From positions 2,558,001 to 2,622,000 of the forward strand of contig NZ_CP049241.1 in assembly GCF_011046245.1 (NCBI RefSeq): a stretch of DNA of 64,000 nt, given 5' to 3'. The DNA comes from Allorhizobium pseudoryzae (GTDB taxonomy: Bacteria > Pseudomonadota > Alphaproteobacteria > Rhizobiales > Rhizobiaceae). Under the pieces are notes generated by a model. It worked only from the letters and a program-made list of their open reading frames with translations, did no database searches and was not told the origin of the DNA. Shown here one piece after another: positions 42,317 to 52,136 of the stretch; positions within the stretch are counted from its first letter, which is position 1; each line of letters begins with the position of its first letter. Made by a program: the position numbers and the translations under genes.

Positions 42317-42507
42317 GGGGTGTTTCCTTGGATGTGTTGGCCAACCGATGTCTGATCGGTTGTGATGCGCTCTTATACAGCGTTGCATCCACTGTGTGCA
42401 CTGCAAAAGGCAGATCGCTGCTATGCAAATGTGCAATGTGATGCCGAAAAAAACATCTATGGCGATAAACTGGGCGTCGCCCGGGGAGGCATCCGAAAAG
42501 CGTGCAT

Positions 42508-42539
42508 AAAAAAACGCCCCCCGGCTGGGAGGCGTTTTT
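42508..42539. terminator. bidirectional terminator after the second DUF1127 gene
   Basis: AAAAACGCC (from 42508) pairs with GGCGTTTTT (to 42539) and encloses a GC-rich loop. On the minus strand it ends in six Ts. It lies 40 bases after the stop of the second DUF1127 gene. Confidence 0.8.
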
Positions 42540-42578
42540 GGCCGGGCGACCCGAAGGCCGCGGCAGGTCTGCGTTGGC

Positions 42579-42725
42579 TCAGAAACCAACGGCCGTGCGG
42601 GCAACGCGACGGATGTCACCGCGGCCGATGCCGAGGTCGGTCAGTTCGCGGTCCGACATGCGGCCGAGTTCAGTAACGGTCTGACGATACTTGCGCCAGT
42701 TGTTGAGCGAGCGTGCGATGTTCAT
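42579..42725 (-). CDS. DUF1127 small protein
   Basis: The 48-residue paralogue of the gene at 42173 reads MNIARSLNNWRKYRQTVTEL, then GRMSDRELTDLGIGRGDIRRVAR. The DUF1127 core L-x-x-M-S-D-R-E-L-x-D-L-G-I-x-R-x-D-I is complete and about ten positions match the first copy. AGAGGAAGACG precedes ATG 42725. The region 42726-42960 between it and the hairpin RNA has no gene and should hold its promoter. Confidence 0.92.
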   Translation of the reverse strand: MNIARSLNNWRKYRQTVTELGRMSDRELTDLGIGRGDIRRVARTAVGF

Positions 42726-42961
42726 GGTCGTCTTCCTCTTTGGTGTCTGTCGGAGCGGTCGTTTCCGTCTCTCGATCTCTTGAGGCTCAATATATGTTGC
42801 ACCGCGCAAATGAACAGCGCCTATCCCGTATGTCACCCATGCGCACAACGCATCGCTGGTTGATGGGTGTTAACCGGTATGGCGAAAAAATGAGCGGCAA
42901 GCCTGCGGCGGCGAGGAGAGCGTCGCCGGAGTGTCGAACCATGGGGTGGAGATGAGAGGGC

Positions 42962-43118
42962 CGTAAAAACAATAACGCTCACCGGGGGAGGAGGTCCGGT
43001 GAGCGTCATTTGTGATGACTGGCGATTGGGAGGAGGAGGGTCGCCAGTCTGATCGAGGTCCGCTGGGAGGAGGAGATGCGGTGCCTCGAATATGTGAAGC
43101 AGACTTTTCGTCCGCTGT
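42962..43118 (-). ncRNA. cuckoo/CcsR-like small RNA with three CCTCCTCCC hairpins
   Basis: Three perfect or near-perfect hairpins lie in tandem. On the minus strand, in transcription order: stem 43088-43054 (loop CTCCTCCTCCC), stem 43049-43017 (nine pairs, GACTGGCGA/TCGCCAGTC; loop CCCTCCTCCTCCC) and stem 43006-42975 (11 pairs, ACGCTCACCGG/CCGGTGAGCGT; loop ACCTCCTCCC). Each loop exposes an anti-Shine-Dalgarno CCTCC. This is the pattern of the cuckoo/CcsR family, which in Rhodobacter is co-transcribed with DUF1127. The last hairpin is followed by TTATTGTTTTT, a terminator-like tract. A promoter at 43126-43153 would give about 155 nucleotides. Confidence 0.72.
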
Positions 43119-43125
43119 TGTCCCC

Positions 43126-43153
43126 ATCATACATGCGACCGCGAAATTGTGCA
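43126..43153 (-). promoter_or_regulatory. candidate promoter of the hairpin RNA
   Basis: On the minus strand TGCACA (43153-43148) and TATGAT (43131-43126) are 16 bases apart. The predicted start is near 43118, just before the first hairpin. The known relatives use heat-shock or oxidative-stress sigma factors, which this match neither shows nor excludes. Confidence 0.4.
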
Positions 43154-43338
43154 GTGCAATGAATTCATGTGAGCCATACGTTACGCGCATGGCTCATCTG
43201 TCATGGTTAAAGCCTAGCTGAAGTTTATTAGAAAGTGGTAAATAGCGGCAACTTCCGGCATTCTGTCTGTCGCGCTCTGGAAAACCGTAAAAAGCCGGTG
43301 TGTGGAGGCGGAACGGGGCTGAAACTGTCATTTTTTCT

Positions 43339-43367
43339 TTGCGTGCGGAAAAAACGGTTGTTATAGA
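43339..43367 (+). promoter_or_regulatory. candidate promoter of tRNA-Leu
   Basis: TTGCGT (43339-43344) and TATAGA (43362-43367) are 17 bases apart, 55 bases before the tRNA. Between 43168 and 43338 I see no gene. Confidence 0.45.
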
Positions 43368-43422
43368 GACGCGCGCTCCGGGAGGCCTCTGCGCGAGGTG
43401 TTTTTCGACGCGGCTTTGGGGC

Positions 43423-43507
<85 letters not shown>

Positions 43508-43667
43508 GTTCCGCGGCAGCTTCTGCCGCAGGTCTGATCCGGCTGGCGGCCTCTCGCCCCAGCGCAAACGAGATTGCATCGAAGCCACGACCGGCGACAG
43601 GTTCCGGCGTCGTGCTCATGGAAACCACGGCTGTCTGAGCACCGCCGCATGATATGAAGGTATGACA

Positions 43668-45164
43668 ATGCAGGTTATCGAAACGCTCGCTGAAGGGCTG
43701 AAGCGCGAAATCAAGGTCGTAATCCCGGCCAAGGACATGGAACAGCGCATGAACGAGCGCCTGGCGGAAGCCAAGGACAAGGTGCGCATCAATGGTTTCC
43801 GTCCGGGCAAGGTGCCGGTTGGTCATCTGAAGAAGATGTACGGCAAGTCGATCATGGCGGAACTCGTCAATGAGATCGTCCGCGACCGTCCGAGCGCGAT
43901 CCTGTCCGAGCGTGGCGAAAAGTCGGCGACCCAGCCGTCGATCTCGATGACCGAAGACGAAGCCGAAGCGGAAAAGATCCTGTCCGCAGAAGCTGATTTC
44001 GAGTTCACGCTGTCCTACGAAGTCATTCCGCCGATCGAGCTGCAGCCGACCTCCGGCATCAAGGTGACGCGCGAAGTTGTTGACGTCTCGGAAGACGAAG
44101 TCAACGAACAGATCCTCAAGATCGCCGAAAGCGCCCGCGCCTACGACGCCAAGGACGGCGCTGCCGAAACCGGCGACCGCGTGACGATGAACTACCTCGG
44201 CAAGGTCGATGGGGTGGCCTTCGATGGCGGCGCTGCCGAAGATGCCGATCTCGTCATCGGTTCGAACCGCTTCATCCCGGGCTTCGAAGACCAGCTCGTT
44301 GGCGTCAAGGCTGGCGACGAAAAGACCATAACGGTCACCTTCCCGTCGGAATATCCGGCTGCGAATCTCGCCGGCAAGGAAGCCACCTTCGACATCACCG
44401 TCAAGGAAGTGGCTGCCCCGACCGAGACCGAACTCAACGACGAACTGGCTTCCAAGCTCGGTATCGAATCGCTCGACAAGCTGAAGGAAATCGTTCGCGG
44501 CCAGATTCAGGGCCAGTACGGCAACGTTACCCGCCAGAAGGTCAAGCGTCAGATCCTCGACCAGCTGGACGAGATGTACAAGTTCGAAACCCCGGCCGGT
44601 CTGGTTGACGCCGAGTTCGACAACATCTGGCGCCAGATCAACACCGACCTGCAGCAGTCGGGCAAGACTTTTGCCGACGAAGACACGACGGAAGAGGAAG
44701 CCCGCGAAGAATATCGCAAGCTGGCCGAACGTCGCGTGCGTCTCGGCCTCGTTCTCTCCGAAATCGGCGAGAAGGGCGGCGTGGAAGTGACCGAAGAGGA
44801 AATGCAGCGCGCGCTTTACGCCCAGCTGCAGCAGTTCCCGGGTCAGCAGAAGGAAATCCTGGATTTCTTCCGCAACACGCCGGGTGCCGCCGCTTCGCTG
44901 CGCGCGCCGATCTTCGAAGAAAAGGTTATCGACAAGCTGCTCTCCGAAATCGACGTGACGGACAAGACCGTCTCGAAGGAAGAGCTGATGGCTGACGACG
45001 AAGAGGGTGCCGAAGGCGCCGCCAAGTCGGAAAAGAAGAAGGCCGCCCCGAAGAAGAAGGCTGCCAAGGCTGAGACCGCCGAGGCTGCTGAAGGCGAAGA
45101 AGCCGCAGCCCCGAAGAAGAAGGCTGCTCCGAAGAAGAAGGCCGCCGAAGGCGACGCCGAATAA
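43668..45164 (+). CDS. tig: trigger factor
   Basis: The ribosome-bound chaperone and prolyl isomerase, 498 residues. [25 protein letters not shown] and the ribosome-binding signature GFRPGKVP open the N domain. A PPIase domain (about 160-245, [44 protein letters not shown]) and the helical C domain follow. The last 50 residues are a Lys/Ala/Glu low-complexity tail ([11 protein letters not shown]), common in rhizobial Tig. ATG 43668 is preferred to 43662, because GAAGG lies seven bases before it. Confidence 0.96.
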   Translation: MQVIETLAEGLKREIKVVIPAKDMEQRMNERLAEAKDKVRINGFRPGKVPVGHLKKMYGKSIMAELVNEIVRDRPSAILSERGEKSATQPSISMTEDEAEAEKILSAEADFEFTLSYEVIPPIELQPTSGIKVTREVVDVSEDEVNEQILKIAESARAYDAKDGAAETGDRVTMNYLGKVDGVAFDGGAAEDADLVIGSNRFIPGFEDQLVGVKAGDEKTITVTFPSEYPAANLAGKEATFDITVKEVAAPTETELNDELASKLGIESLDKLKEIVRGQIQGQYGNVTRQKVKRQILDQLDEMYKFETPAGLVDAEFDNIWRQINTDLQQSGKTFADEDTTEEEAREEYRKLAERRVRLGLVLSEIGEKGGVEVTEEEMQRALYAQLQQFPGQQKEILDFFRNTPGAAASLRAPIFEEKVIDKLLSEIDVTDKTVSKEELMADDEEGAEGAAKSEKKKAAPKKKAAKAETAEAAEGEEAAAPKKKAAPKKKAAEGDAE

Positions 45165-45186
45165 TCTTTGGTTGACGAGATTGCGG

Positions 45187-45216
45187 AAACCCCTGGCAGA
45201 AATGCCGGGGGTTTTT
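45187..45216 (+). terminator. intrinsic terminator after tig
   Basis: AAACCCCTGGCA-GAAA-TGCCGGGGGTTT is followed by TT. The GNRA loop and GC stem give a strong terminator 23 bases after the stop. Confidence 0.85.
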
Positions 45217-45417
45217 GCGTTGCGGAGGTTGAGTGGCAGCGCGTCCGACGTCAACAGCGCGCTGTGTCCGTCGCCCTGCTTCCGATACGCACGCACGCGG
45301 GACCTTGGAGTGGGGCCTTCCCGGACGCTCAGAGCACGATAAGGGACGGTTGCGCGGCAACCGTGGAGCGGCCAACCAAAAGCCGCTCTTGACGACGTCT
45401 GCGGGATGATATGGCTC

Positions 45418-45480
45418 GCTATTCGCTATTCGCTATTCGCTATTCGCTATTCGCTATTCGCTATTCGCTATTCGCTATTC
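45418..45480. repeat. (GCTATTC)9 heptanucleotide tandem repeat
   Basis: Nine perfect copies of GCTATTC fill 63 bases with no interruption. The array lies in a 475-base gap after tig, before the small minus-strand gene, and starts just after a GAGCGGC/GCCGCTC hairpin (45366-45388). Copy number is likely to vary between strains by slippage. It does not sit in a supported gene. Confidence 0.95.
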
Positions 45481-45599
45481 GCTCCGGAGAGGAGCTATGC
45501 GACCCGGCCTTGCCGGTGGCGGAGCTTGGCGTCCGTTTCGCTGGGCGCCAGTCCTGGAATCGAACGTTCTGTTCCGCGGCCGTCCCGAAGGATTGAGAC

Positions 45600-45658
45600 G
45601 GGGCTCACCAACTCTTGCGAGTAGGGGGTCCGCGAGCCCCTAACCGGCATCATGCCGG
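45600..45658. repeat. structured intergenic segment with two stem-loops
   Basis: GGGGCTC (45600-45606) pairs with GAGCCCC (45634-45640) and contains ACTC-TTGC-GAGT inside. A second perfect palindrome CCGGCAT-C-ATGCCGG (45644-45658) follows. The rest of 45217-45691 has no gene I can support. It may be a degraded repeat element or a structured RNA. Confidence 0.5.
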
Positions 45659-45691
45659 CTGCGCACAACTATCTCGCGCTCTTGCGCTTCC

Positions 45692-45943
45692 TCAAGTCCG
45701 AGGTGCGCTGAGGCCCGCCAAAGCTGCCTCCACCCTTAAGAAACCGTAAATGCCCGTATCGATCCGGCGCACTGTGTCTTCCATTTCCCAGCCGAAGGCC
45801 CAGGCCTCGTAGAGAACGTTACGTTCGTCCTCATGGCGACCCTCGACGTCCGAATCGGCATAGGGGTTGTCCGCGGCTGAAAGGCCAAGGATCCGGGCAT
45901 TTGACCCACGTTCCTGGCTGTTCAGGAGAGACTCGAAATTCAT
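45692..45943 (-). CDS. small protein, Rmf/CrpP-like pattern (83 aa)
   Basis: ATG 45943 is eight bases after AAGG. The protein contains SQERGSNARILGLSAADNPYAD, then NVLYEAWAFGWEMEDTVR. The G-x-x-A-R-x-x-G...NPY...W-x-x-G-W spacing recalls ribosome modulation factor/CrpP-type proteins. The match is loose and based on memory. No membrane segment is seen. The 278-base gap to the DUF6894 gene (45944-46221) contains no credible gene. Confidence 0.62.
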   Translation of the reverse strand: MNFESLLNSQERGSNARILGLSAADNPYADSDVEGRHEDERNVLYEAWAFGWEMEDTVRRIDTGIYGFLRVEAALAGLSAPRT

Positions 45944-46221
45944 GCACTTCACCTTCCAAGAGGAGGGCGTAATAAGTGTCCACCTGTCAGGTTACAAGTG
46001 TTCAAATGCGGGACGAACGGCTTTTCTCACACCGTCCGCAAGCTGACAAAAGCGAGATGAATCAAATTCTTCCTGCGTTAACGGGAAATGAAAGGAGGCA
46101 ATGCCGCAGGACGCGCTGCAAAGGTTGGTCCACCCTGGGGTGCCGACGAGGGCCGTGGCTCCAGAACGCACGGAACAATTGCCGTTAAAGGTGAGTTTCT
46201 ATCGGAAATCAGGATCTTGGC

Positions 46222-46539
46222 ATGCCCCTTTATCATTTCAGCCTGGGCAGCGATGCCGTGGCGACGACCGATGTGGCAGTCGTTGAACTGTCGTCCCCAC
46301 AGGCCGTTGTGGAGGAAGCGGGACGCATTCTCGCAGATATGGCGCGCGACGAGCTTCGCGGACGCGACCGCGCGTCCGTCTTTCTCATCGTGAAGGACGC
46401 TGAAGGGCATCCTGTTTTTGTCTCTAGCTTCTCGTTTGCCTCCGTCTGGCCTGACCCGGCCTCGGAGCCTACCACACGACCGGGCCCGCATCGGAAGGCC
46501 GGCGGGCCAGACGTCAGTTCTTCGCGTCGGGACGGTTAA
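46222..46539 (+). CDS. DUF6894-type small protein
   Basis: The 105-residue protein opens MPLYHFSLGSDAVATTDVAVVELSSPQAVVEEAGRILADMARDEL. The M-x-x-Y-x-F start, a D at position 17 and an RDxAxVxLIVxDxxGxxVFxxxF core (DRASVFLIVKDAEGHPVFVSSFSF) follow the DUF6894 family, common in rhizobia but without function. The C-terminal 30 residues are low-complexity. A terminator begins at its last codons. Confidence 0.72.
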   Translation: MPLYHFSLGSDAVATTDVAVVELSSPQAVVEEAGRILADMARDELRGRDRASVFLIVKDAEGHPVFVSSFSFASVWPDPASEPTTRPGPHRKAGGPDVSSSRRDG

Positions 46540-46582
46540 AGGCTCCTGGCCCCACCGGCAGGGCGGGGGCAGGAGCCTTTTT
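46538..46582 (+). terminator. terminator after the DUF6894 gene
   Basis: AAAGGCTCCTG and CAGGAGCCTTT form an 11-pair stem around a GC-rich loop and end in TTTTT. The stem starts on the stop codon of the gene. Confidence 0.85.
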
Positions 46583-46620
46583 CAGATTTCCGCAAAAGAC
46601 CAGCTTAACGGCGAGCAGGT

Positions 46621-48831
46621 TTATTCCGCGTCAAAACGCAGATAGATCGTCGAAAGCGGCGGAAGCGTCAGGATGATCGACTGGTCGCGGCCATGGGCCG
46701 GATGCGCCTCGCTCCATGCCTCCACGTTGCCGAGGTTCGATCCGCCATAGACGCCGGCATCGGTGTTGAGGATTTCCCGCCAGCGGCCGGCTTTCGGCAC
46801 ACCGACCCGGTAACCTGGGCGAGGGACGGGCGTCAGGTTGCTGATCGCGAGAATCAGACCCTCGCCATCGGCGGATTTGCGCAGCATGCCGAACACGGAA
46901 TTGGCGGCATCATCGCCAACCACCCATTCGAAGCCTTCGGGGTGCAGGTCGCCGTACTGGAGCGCGGGTTCCGCGGCATAAAGGCGGTTGAGGTCCGCGA
47001 TCAGGCGTTGAAGCCCGGCGTGGTCGGGGCGGTCGAGCAGGTCCCAGTGCACGGAGCCATCATGGTTCCATTCCGTGAGCTGACCGATCTCGCCGCCCAT
47101 GAACATCAGCTTTTTGCCGGGATGGGCCCACATGAAGCCGAAATAGGCACGCAGGTTTGCCATCTTCTGCCAGTGGTCGCCCGGCATCTTGCCGATCAGC
47201 GAGCCTTTGCCGTGCACCACCTCGTCGTGGCTGAGCGGCAGCATGAAGCGTTCGGAATAGGCATAGACCATGCCGAAGGTCATCATGCCGTGGTGGTATT
47301 GCCGGAACACCGGCTCCTTTTCCATGTAGTGGAGCGTGTCGTGCATCCAGCCCATGTTCCACTTGAAATCGAAACCGAGGCCGCCTTCCTCGACGGGCTT
47401 GGTGACACCCGGCCAGGCGGTGGATTCCTCCGCCACCGTGAACGCATGCGGGCAGCGCTGGTGGATGATGCTGTTCAGGTGCTTGAAGAACTCCACCGAT
47501 TCGAGGTTTTCGCGCCCGCCATACTGGTTGGGAATCCACTCGTCGGCATTGCGGGAATAGTCGCGGTAGAGCATCGAGGCCACCGCATCAACGCGCAAGG
47601 CATCGATATGGAAATGCTCCAGCCATTCGAGCGCCGAGGCCAGCAGAAAGCCTTTCACCTCGTTGCGGCCAAGATTGTAGATCAGCGTATTCCAGTCCTT
47701 GTGGAAGCCCTCGCGCGGGTCCTCGTGCTCGTAGAGCGCCGTGCCATCGAAGCGGGCGAGACCCCAGACATCCGTCGGGAAGTGTGCCGGCACCCAGTCG
47801 AGGATGACGCCGATGCCCGCTGCATGGCAGCGGTCGATGAAATAGGCAAAATCCTCCGGCGTGCCGTAACGGCCGGTCGGCGCAAACAGGCCGAGCGGCT
47901 GGTAACCCCAGGAGCCACCGAAGGGGTGCTCCATGATCGGCAGCAGTTCGATGTGGGTAAAGCCAAGTGTCTGCGCATAGGGCACCAGGCGCTGGCTGAG
48001 CTCCACCCAGTCGAGCGAGCGGTTGTTCTCCTCGGCGATCCGAAGCCAGGAGCCGAGATGCACCTCGTAGACGGAGATCGCCGCTTCACCGGATCGCCGG
48101 TCAGCGCCGCTTCGCATCCATTCGTCATCCGTCCAACGAAACGGCTGGCTGGAGGCAACGATGGAGGCGGTGGCAGGTGCGGCCTCGCTGGCGCGCGCCA
48201 CCGGATCGGCCTTCTGCGGCAGAACCGTGCCGTTGCGGTCGAGGATCTCGAACTTGTATCGGTCGCCGGGTCCGAGCCGCGGCACGAAAAGTTCCCAGAC
48301 GCCGGAGGATTGGCGAAGCCGCATGGGGTGGCGCCGTCCGTCCCAGGCATCGAAATCGCCGACGACGGACACGCGTCGCGCATTCGGTGCCCAGACGGAA
48401 AACCGCACGCCCGAGACGCCGTCGATCTCCATGGCGCGCGCACCCAGGGTGCGGCCAAGATCATAATGGGTGCCCTGGCCGATCAGATGCAGGTCGAGGT
48501 CGCCGAGCAGCGGGCCGAAGGAATAGGGATCCTCCGTCTCCTGCACCGCCTCCGGCCACTGGATGCGCAGACGGTAGCGGCTGCCGCTTTCGACAGCGGC
48601 GGCAAACACGCCGCCCGGGTGGATGGCGTGCATCTTGGTATCCACCCGACCCGTGTCGCGGTTGACGATCTCTACCCCCTCGGCTCCGGGCAGGAAGGTG
48701 CGGATGATCGTTGCACCCTGCACCGGGTGCGGGCCGAGGATTGAGAACGGGTCGCCGTGGCGGCCTTCGACCAGCGCGTTCAACGCCTCGCGGTCGATGC
48801 CGGTGGTCAGTTCGGAGCGTTCGATGTTCAT
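46621..48831 (-). CDS. glgB: 1,4-alpha-glucan branching enzyme GlgB
   Basis: GlgB adds alpha-1,6 branches to glycogen-like glucan. The 736-residue protein has an N-terminal CBM48 domain (about 120-210, [28 protein letters not shown]) and the GH13 barrel: [38 protein letters not shown] (nucleophile Asp), [10 protein letters not shown] (acid Glu) and [23 protein letters not shown] 48831 overlaps the preceding treS-maltokinase stop by four bases. It is the last gene of the GlgE-pathway operon. Confidence 0.96.
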   Translation of the reverse strand: MNIERSELTTGIDREALNALVEGRHGDPFSILGPHPVQGATIIRTFLPGAEGVEIVNRDTGRVDTKMHAIHPGGVFAAAVESGSRYRLRIQWPEAVQETEDPYSFGPLLGDLDLHLIGQGTHYDLGRTLGARAMEIDGVSGVRFSVWAPNARRVSVVGDFDAWDGRRHPMRLRQSSGVWELFVPRLGPGDRYKFEILDRNGTVLPQKADPVARASEAAPATASIVASSQPFRWTDDEWMRSGADRRSGEAAISVYEVHLGSWLRIAEENNRSLDWVELSQRLVPYAQTLGFTHIELLPIMEHPFGGSWGYQPLGLFAPTGRYGTPEDFAYFIDRCHAAGIGVILDWVPAHFPTDVWGLARFDGTALYEHEDPREGFHKDWNTLIYNLGRNEVKGFLLASALEWLEHFHIDALRVDAVASMLYRDYSRNADEWIPNQYGGRENLESVEFFKHLNSIIHQRCPHAFTVAEESTAWPGVTKPVEEGGLGFDFKWNMGWMHDTLHYMEKEPVFRQYHHGMMTFGMVYAYSERFMLPLSHDEVVHGKGSLIGKMPGDHWQKMANLRAYFGFMWAHPGKKLMFMGGEIGQLTEWNHDGSVHWDLLDRPDHAGLQRLIADLNRLYAAEPALQYGDLHPEGFEWVVGDDAANSVFGMLRKSADGEGLILAISNLTPVPRPGYRVGVPKAGRWREILNTDAGVYGGSNLGNVEAWSEAHPAHGRDQSIILTLPPLSTIYLRFDAE

Positions 48832-51800
48832 GCGGTCTTCTCCGTCAGCCGGTCCACGATGGCGGCAAAGCCGCCGAGAGGGATGGGTAGCCATTTCGGG
48901 CGGTTGCGGGCCTCGTAGCCGATCTCGTAGGCGGCCTTTTCGAGGAGGTAGAGGTCGAGCATGCGGCGGCGGCGGTCCGGATCGACGGCAAGCGTCTCCG
49001 ATTGATCGACCGCAACGAGATAGCTCTCCAGGAAGGCCCGTTCCGCCTGTTCGGTAAAGCGGCGGATCAGGGTGGTGCGGTCCGGATTTTCCGTTTCCGT
49101 CACCGCTTCGTTTTCCAGATCCGCGGTTGCTGCCAGATAGCTCAGCGAGCGGAGGAGGCCGGCCACGTCGCGCAGAGGAATGGTCTTGGCGCGACGTTCC
49201 GACAGATCGCGGGCGGGCTCGCCCTCGAAGTCGATGATGAAGGCGTCCGCTTCCGCAACCAGGATCTGGCCAAGGTGGAAGTCGCCGTGATTGCGGATCA
49301 TCATTGCGCCTTCTGCGGACGTTGCGAGTTCGGCGGCAAGGTCCAACAATTCTTCGCGACGGGCAATGAGCGGCTCGGCCAGTGCGGCCGTCTCCGGATC
49401 GAACTCTCCGTTGGCATCGGCCAGGATCGACAGGGCCTTCTCGATCTGGCCGACGGCGCTCAACCGCCATAGTTCGACATTCTCGGCCTTTGCCGGCAGC
49501 GGGCGGAAATCCTCGTCGTCGGTGTCCTCCGCCAGCGCCGCGTGCAGTTCGCCCAGCCGTGTACCGATCGTGCCGGCCATAGTGACGAGCGGACGCAGCA
49601 TGTCGTCGACGGCCTCGTCCTCCGGCTGGGTCAGGCCGATATCGTCCAGTACCCGGCGCAGATTGGTGAGCATCCAGTTCCAGGCGTCGCCCTGGTTGCG
49701 GATGGCGCCCTGCACGAGGATGAGGGTGAAGCGCGAACCGTCGGGGGCAATGCGTGCCACCTCGCCCAAGAGCGGGGCGGTGTTCTTGTAACCCACCTTG
49801 GTCAGGTAACGGGTCATCTCCACTTCGGGATGCACGCCGGGGAAGATATGACGGATCAGCTTCACCATCGCCAGATCACCGATGATCAGCGAGCTGTTCG
49901 ACTGTTCTGCGGATAGCCAGCGGACCTCCATGTCGTCGCTCAGCGTCATGCAGTCCAGGTGATCGGAGCCGAGGAATTCGAGGGTGCCGGCGCGGCCGGA
50001 AATGACGGAACGTTCGCAAAGCCCGCGGATGACGCCTCGTGCCAGCCCCTCGATGGCAAACCCGTCCGTCAGGAAGCCCACCCGGCGACCCTGACGGATG
50101 CGGGCAAGCGCCAGCTGCTGGGCAAGGGCTGAGGGCTGTTGTTCATCCCAGACATGCGTGAGGGGCAGGAGATAGGTCTCGGTATGCCCCTCCAGTTCCG
50201 CCTCGAGTTCGCCCAGCATGATGTTGTGGGTAAAGCCCATCGGCGTTGCCGCGACCAGTTTTGCGCTCTTCAGCCGCTCCCCCTTGGAGCCGAACCAGCG
50301 GCGTTTGCCGAGATAGGCGGGCAGAACCTCGCGCGACAGCGTGACGGAGAGCCGCGGTTCGTCCACCAGTTCCGTCAGGTCGCGCCGGAAGACGAGCGTG
50401 GTGAGGTCCGGCAACTGTTCCGGCGGCTCGGTGCGCCAGGCCGGGCCGTCGGCCTCTGCGACCAGCTGGAACCAATAGAAGGAGAAAGGCGGCAGCGTCA
50501 GCAGATAGGTCAGCTGGCCAATCGGCGGGAATGGCGACATGCCGGTCAGCTCGATCGGCACACGACCCTGGAATTCGGACAGATCCAGCTCGACCGCCTG
50601 CGGCAGGCGGGAGAGGTTCGCGACACACAAAATGGTGTCGCCCTCATATTCGCGCAGATAGGCAAGGATCTTGCGGTTGCCGGGGGTGAGGAAACGCAGC
50701 GACCCGCGACCGAAAGCCGGGTGACGCCCACGCAAGGCCAGCATGCGGCGGGTCCAGTTCAGCAGCGAATGCTGGTCGACGCTCTGCGCCTCGACATTCA
50801 GCGCCTCGTAGCCGTAGAGCGGGTCCATCACCGGCGGCAGCACGAGACGGGCAGGGTCGGCGCGCGAAAAGCCGCCATTGCGGTCCGGCGACCATTGCAT
50901 CGGCGTGCGCACACCGTCGCGGTCGCCGAGATAGATGTTGTCGCCCATGCCGATCTCGTCGCCATAATAGAGGACGGGCGTGCCCGGCATCGAAAGCAGC
51001 AGGCCGTTCATCAGTTCGACGCGGCGGCGGTCACGCTCCATCAGTGGCGCGAGGCGCCGGCGGATGCCGAGGTTGATGCGGGCACGGCGGTCGGCGGCGT
51101 AGATGTTCCAGAGGTAGTCGCGCTCCTCGTCCGTCACCATTTCCAGCGTCAGTTCGTCGTGGTTGCGCAGAAAAATCGCCCACTGGCAGTTGTCCGGAAT
51201 TTCCGGCGTCTGGCGCATGATGTCGGTGATCGGAAAGCGGTCTTCCTTGGCGATCGCCATGTACATGCGCGGCATCAGCGGGAAGTGGAAGGCCATGTTG
51301 CATTCGTCGCCGTCGCCGAAATATTCGGATGTGTCCTCCGGCCACTGGTTGGCTTCGGCCAGAAGCACCTTGCCCGGGTGGGTCGCATCCAGCGCGGCGC
51401 GGATCTTCTTCAGGATGTCGTGCGTCTCGGGCAGGTTCTCGTTGATGGTCCCCTCGCGCTCGACCAGATAGGGGATCGCATCAAGGCGGAAGCCGTCGAT
51501 GCCGGTCTCTAGCCAGAAGCGCATGACGTTCAGGAGTTCGTCCAGCACCTGCGGATTATCGAAGTTCAGGTCCGGCTGGTGCGAATAGAAGCGGTGCCAG
51601 TAATAGGCGCCGGCGACGGGATCCCAGGTCCAGTTCGATTTCTCCGTATCGAGGAAGATGATGCGCGTTTCGGGGAATTTCTGGTCCGTATCCGACCAGA
51701 CGTAAAAATCCCGCTCCGGCGAGCCGGCCGGCGCATTGCGGGCCCGCTGGAACCAGGGGTGCTGGTCGGAGGTGTGGTTGATGACGAGTTCGATGATCAC

Positions 51801-52121
51801 CCGGATGCCGCGGGCATGGGCGGCGTCCACGAAGGCGCGAAACTCGTCCATCGTGCCGTAGTCCGGGCTGACATTGCCGTAATCGGCAATGTCGTAGCCA
51901 TCGTCCCGGCGCGGCGAAGGGAAAAACGGCAGCAGCCAGATCGCGGTGGCACCCAGCGAGGCGATGTGATCGATCTTTTCCGTCAGACCGGCAAAGTCGC
52001 CAATCCCGTCGCCATTGCTGTCATAGAAGGATTTGACATGCAGCTGATAGATGATCGAATCCTTGTACCAGAGCAGGTTCTGGTCGGTCTGTTGCGTCTG
52101 CGCGCTCTGCATCATGTCCAT
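48828..52121 (-). CDS. treS: trehalose synthase-maltokinase fusion (TreS-Mak)
   Basis: One chain of 1097 residues joins two enzymes. Residues 1-560 are trehalose synthase (GH13): [62 protein letters not shown] (nucleophile), [12 protein letters not shown] and [12 protein letters not shown]. About 600-1097 is maltokinase, with [25 protein letters not shown] (catalytic loop) and [16 protein letters not shown] (metal). It isomerises trehalose to maltose and phosphorylates it to maltose-1-phosphate. Start ATG 52121 is eight bases from GGAGG; ATG 52127 is too close. Confidence 0.95.
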   Translation of the reverse strand: MDMMQSAQTQQTDQNLLWYKDSIIYQLHVKSFYDSNGDGIGDFAGLTEKIDHIASLGATAIWLLPFFPSPRRDDGYDIADYGNVSPDYGTMDEFRAFVDAAHARGIRVIIELVINHTSDQHPWFQRARNAPAGSPERDFYVWSDTDQKFPETRIIFLDTEKSNWTWDPVAGAYYWHRFYSHQPDLNFDNPQVLDELLNVMRFWLETGIDGFRLDAIPYLVEREGTINENLPETHDILKKIRAALDATHPGKVLLAEANQWPEDTSEYFGDGDECNMAFHFPLMPRMYMAIAKEDRFPITDIMRQTPEIPDNCQWAIFLRNHDELTLEMVTDEERDYLWNIYAADRRARINLGIRRRLAPLMERDRRRVELMNGLLLSMPGTPVLYYGDEIGMGDNIYLGDRDGVRTPMQWSPDRNGGFSRADPARLVLPPVMDPLYGYEALNVEAQSVDQHSLLNWTRRMLALRGRHPAFGRGSLRFLTPGNRKILAYLREYEGDTILCVANLSRLPQAVELDLSEFQGRVPIELTGMSPFPPIGQLTYLLTLPPFSFYWFQLVAEADGPAWRTEPPEQLPDLTTLVFRRDLTELVDEPRLSVTLSREVLPAYLGKRRWFGSKGERLKSAKLVAATPMGFTHNIMLGELEAELEGHTETYLLPLTHVWDEQQPSALAQQLALARIRQGRRVGFLTDGFAIEGLARGVIRGLCERSVISGRAGTLEFLGSDHLDCMTLSDDMEVRWLSAEQSNSSLIIGDLAMVKLIRHIFPGVHPEVEMTRYLTKVGYKNTAPLLGEVARIAPDGSRFTLILVQGAIRNQGDAWNWMLTNLRRVLDDIGLTQPEDEAVDDMLRPLVTMAGTIGTRLGELHAALAEDTDDEDFRPLPAKAENVELWRLSAVGQIEKALSILADANGEFDPETAALAEPLIARREELLDLAAELATSAEGAMMIRNHGDFHLGQILVAEADAFIIDFEGEPARDLSERRAKTIPLRDVAGLLRSLSYLAATADLENEAVTETENPDRTTLIRRFTEQAERAFLESYLVAVDQSETLAVDPDRRRRMLDLYLLEKAAYEIGYEARNRPKWLPIPLGGFAAIVDRLTEKTA

Positions 52122-52136
52122 GGTCATCTCCTCCCG

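Noticed and set aside
42968..43088. The three hairpins as plain transcription terminators
   Set aside because: Only the last is followed by a T-rich tract. The repeated CCTCCTCCC loops and tandem layout are better explained by a cuckoo-like RNA.
45418..45480. The short repeats as a CRISPR array
   Set aside because: The units are seven bases with no spacers, so this is a simple tandem repeat.
46088..46393. Plus-strand frames near 46088-46393 with a nearby AAAGGAGG
   Set aside because: The ribosome-like site is too close to the starts, and the frames run into and out of phase with the DUF6894 gene.
50139..51512. 457-codon plus-strand frame opposite treS
   Set aside because: It is antisense to a complete GH13 enzyme and shows no domain.
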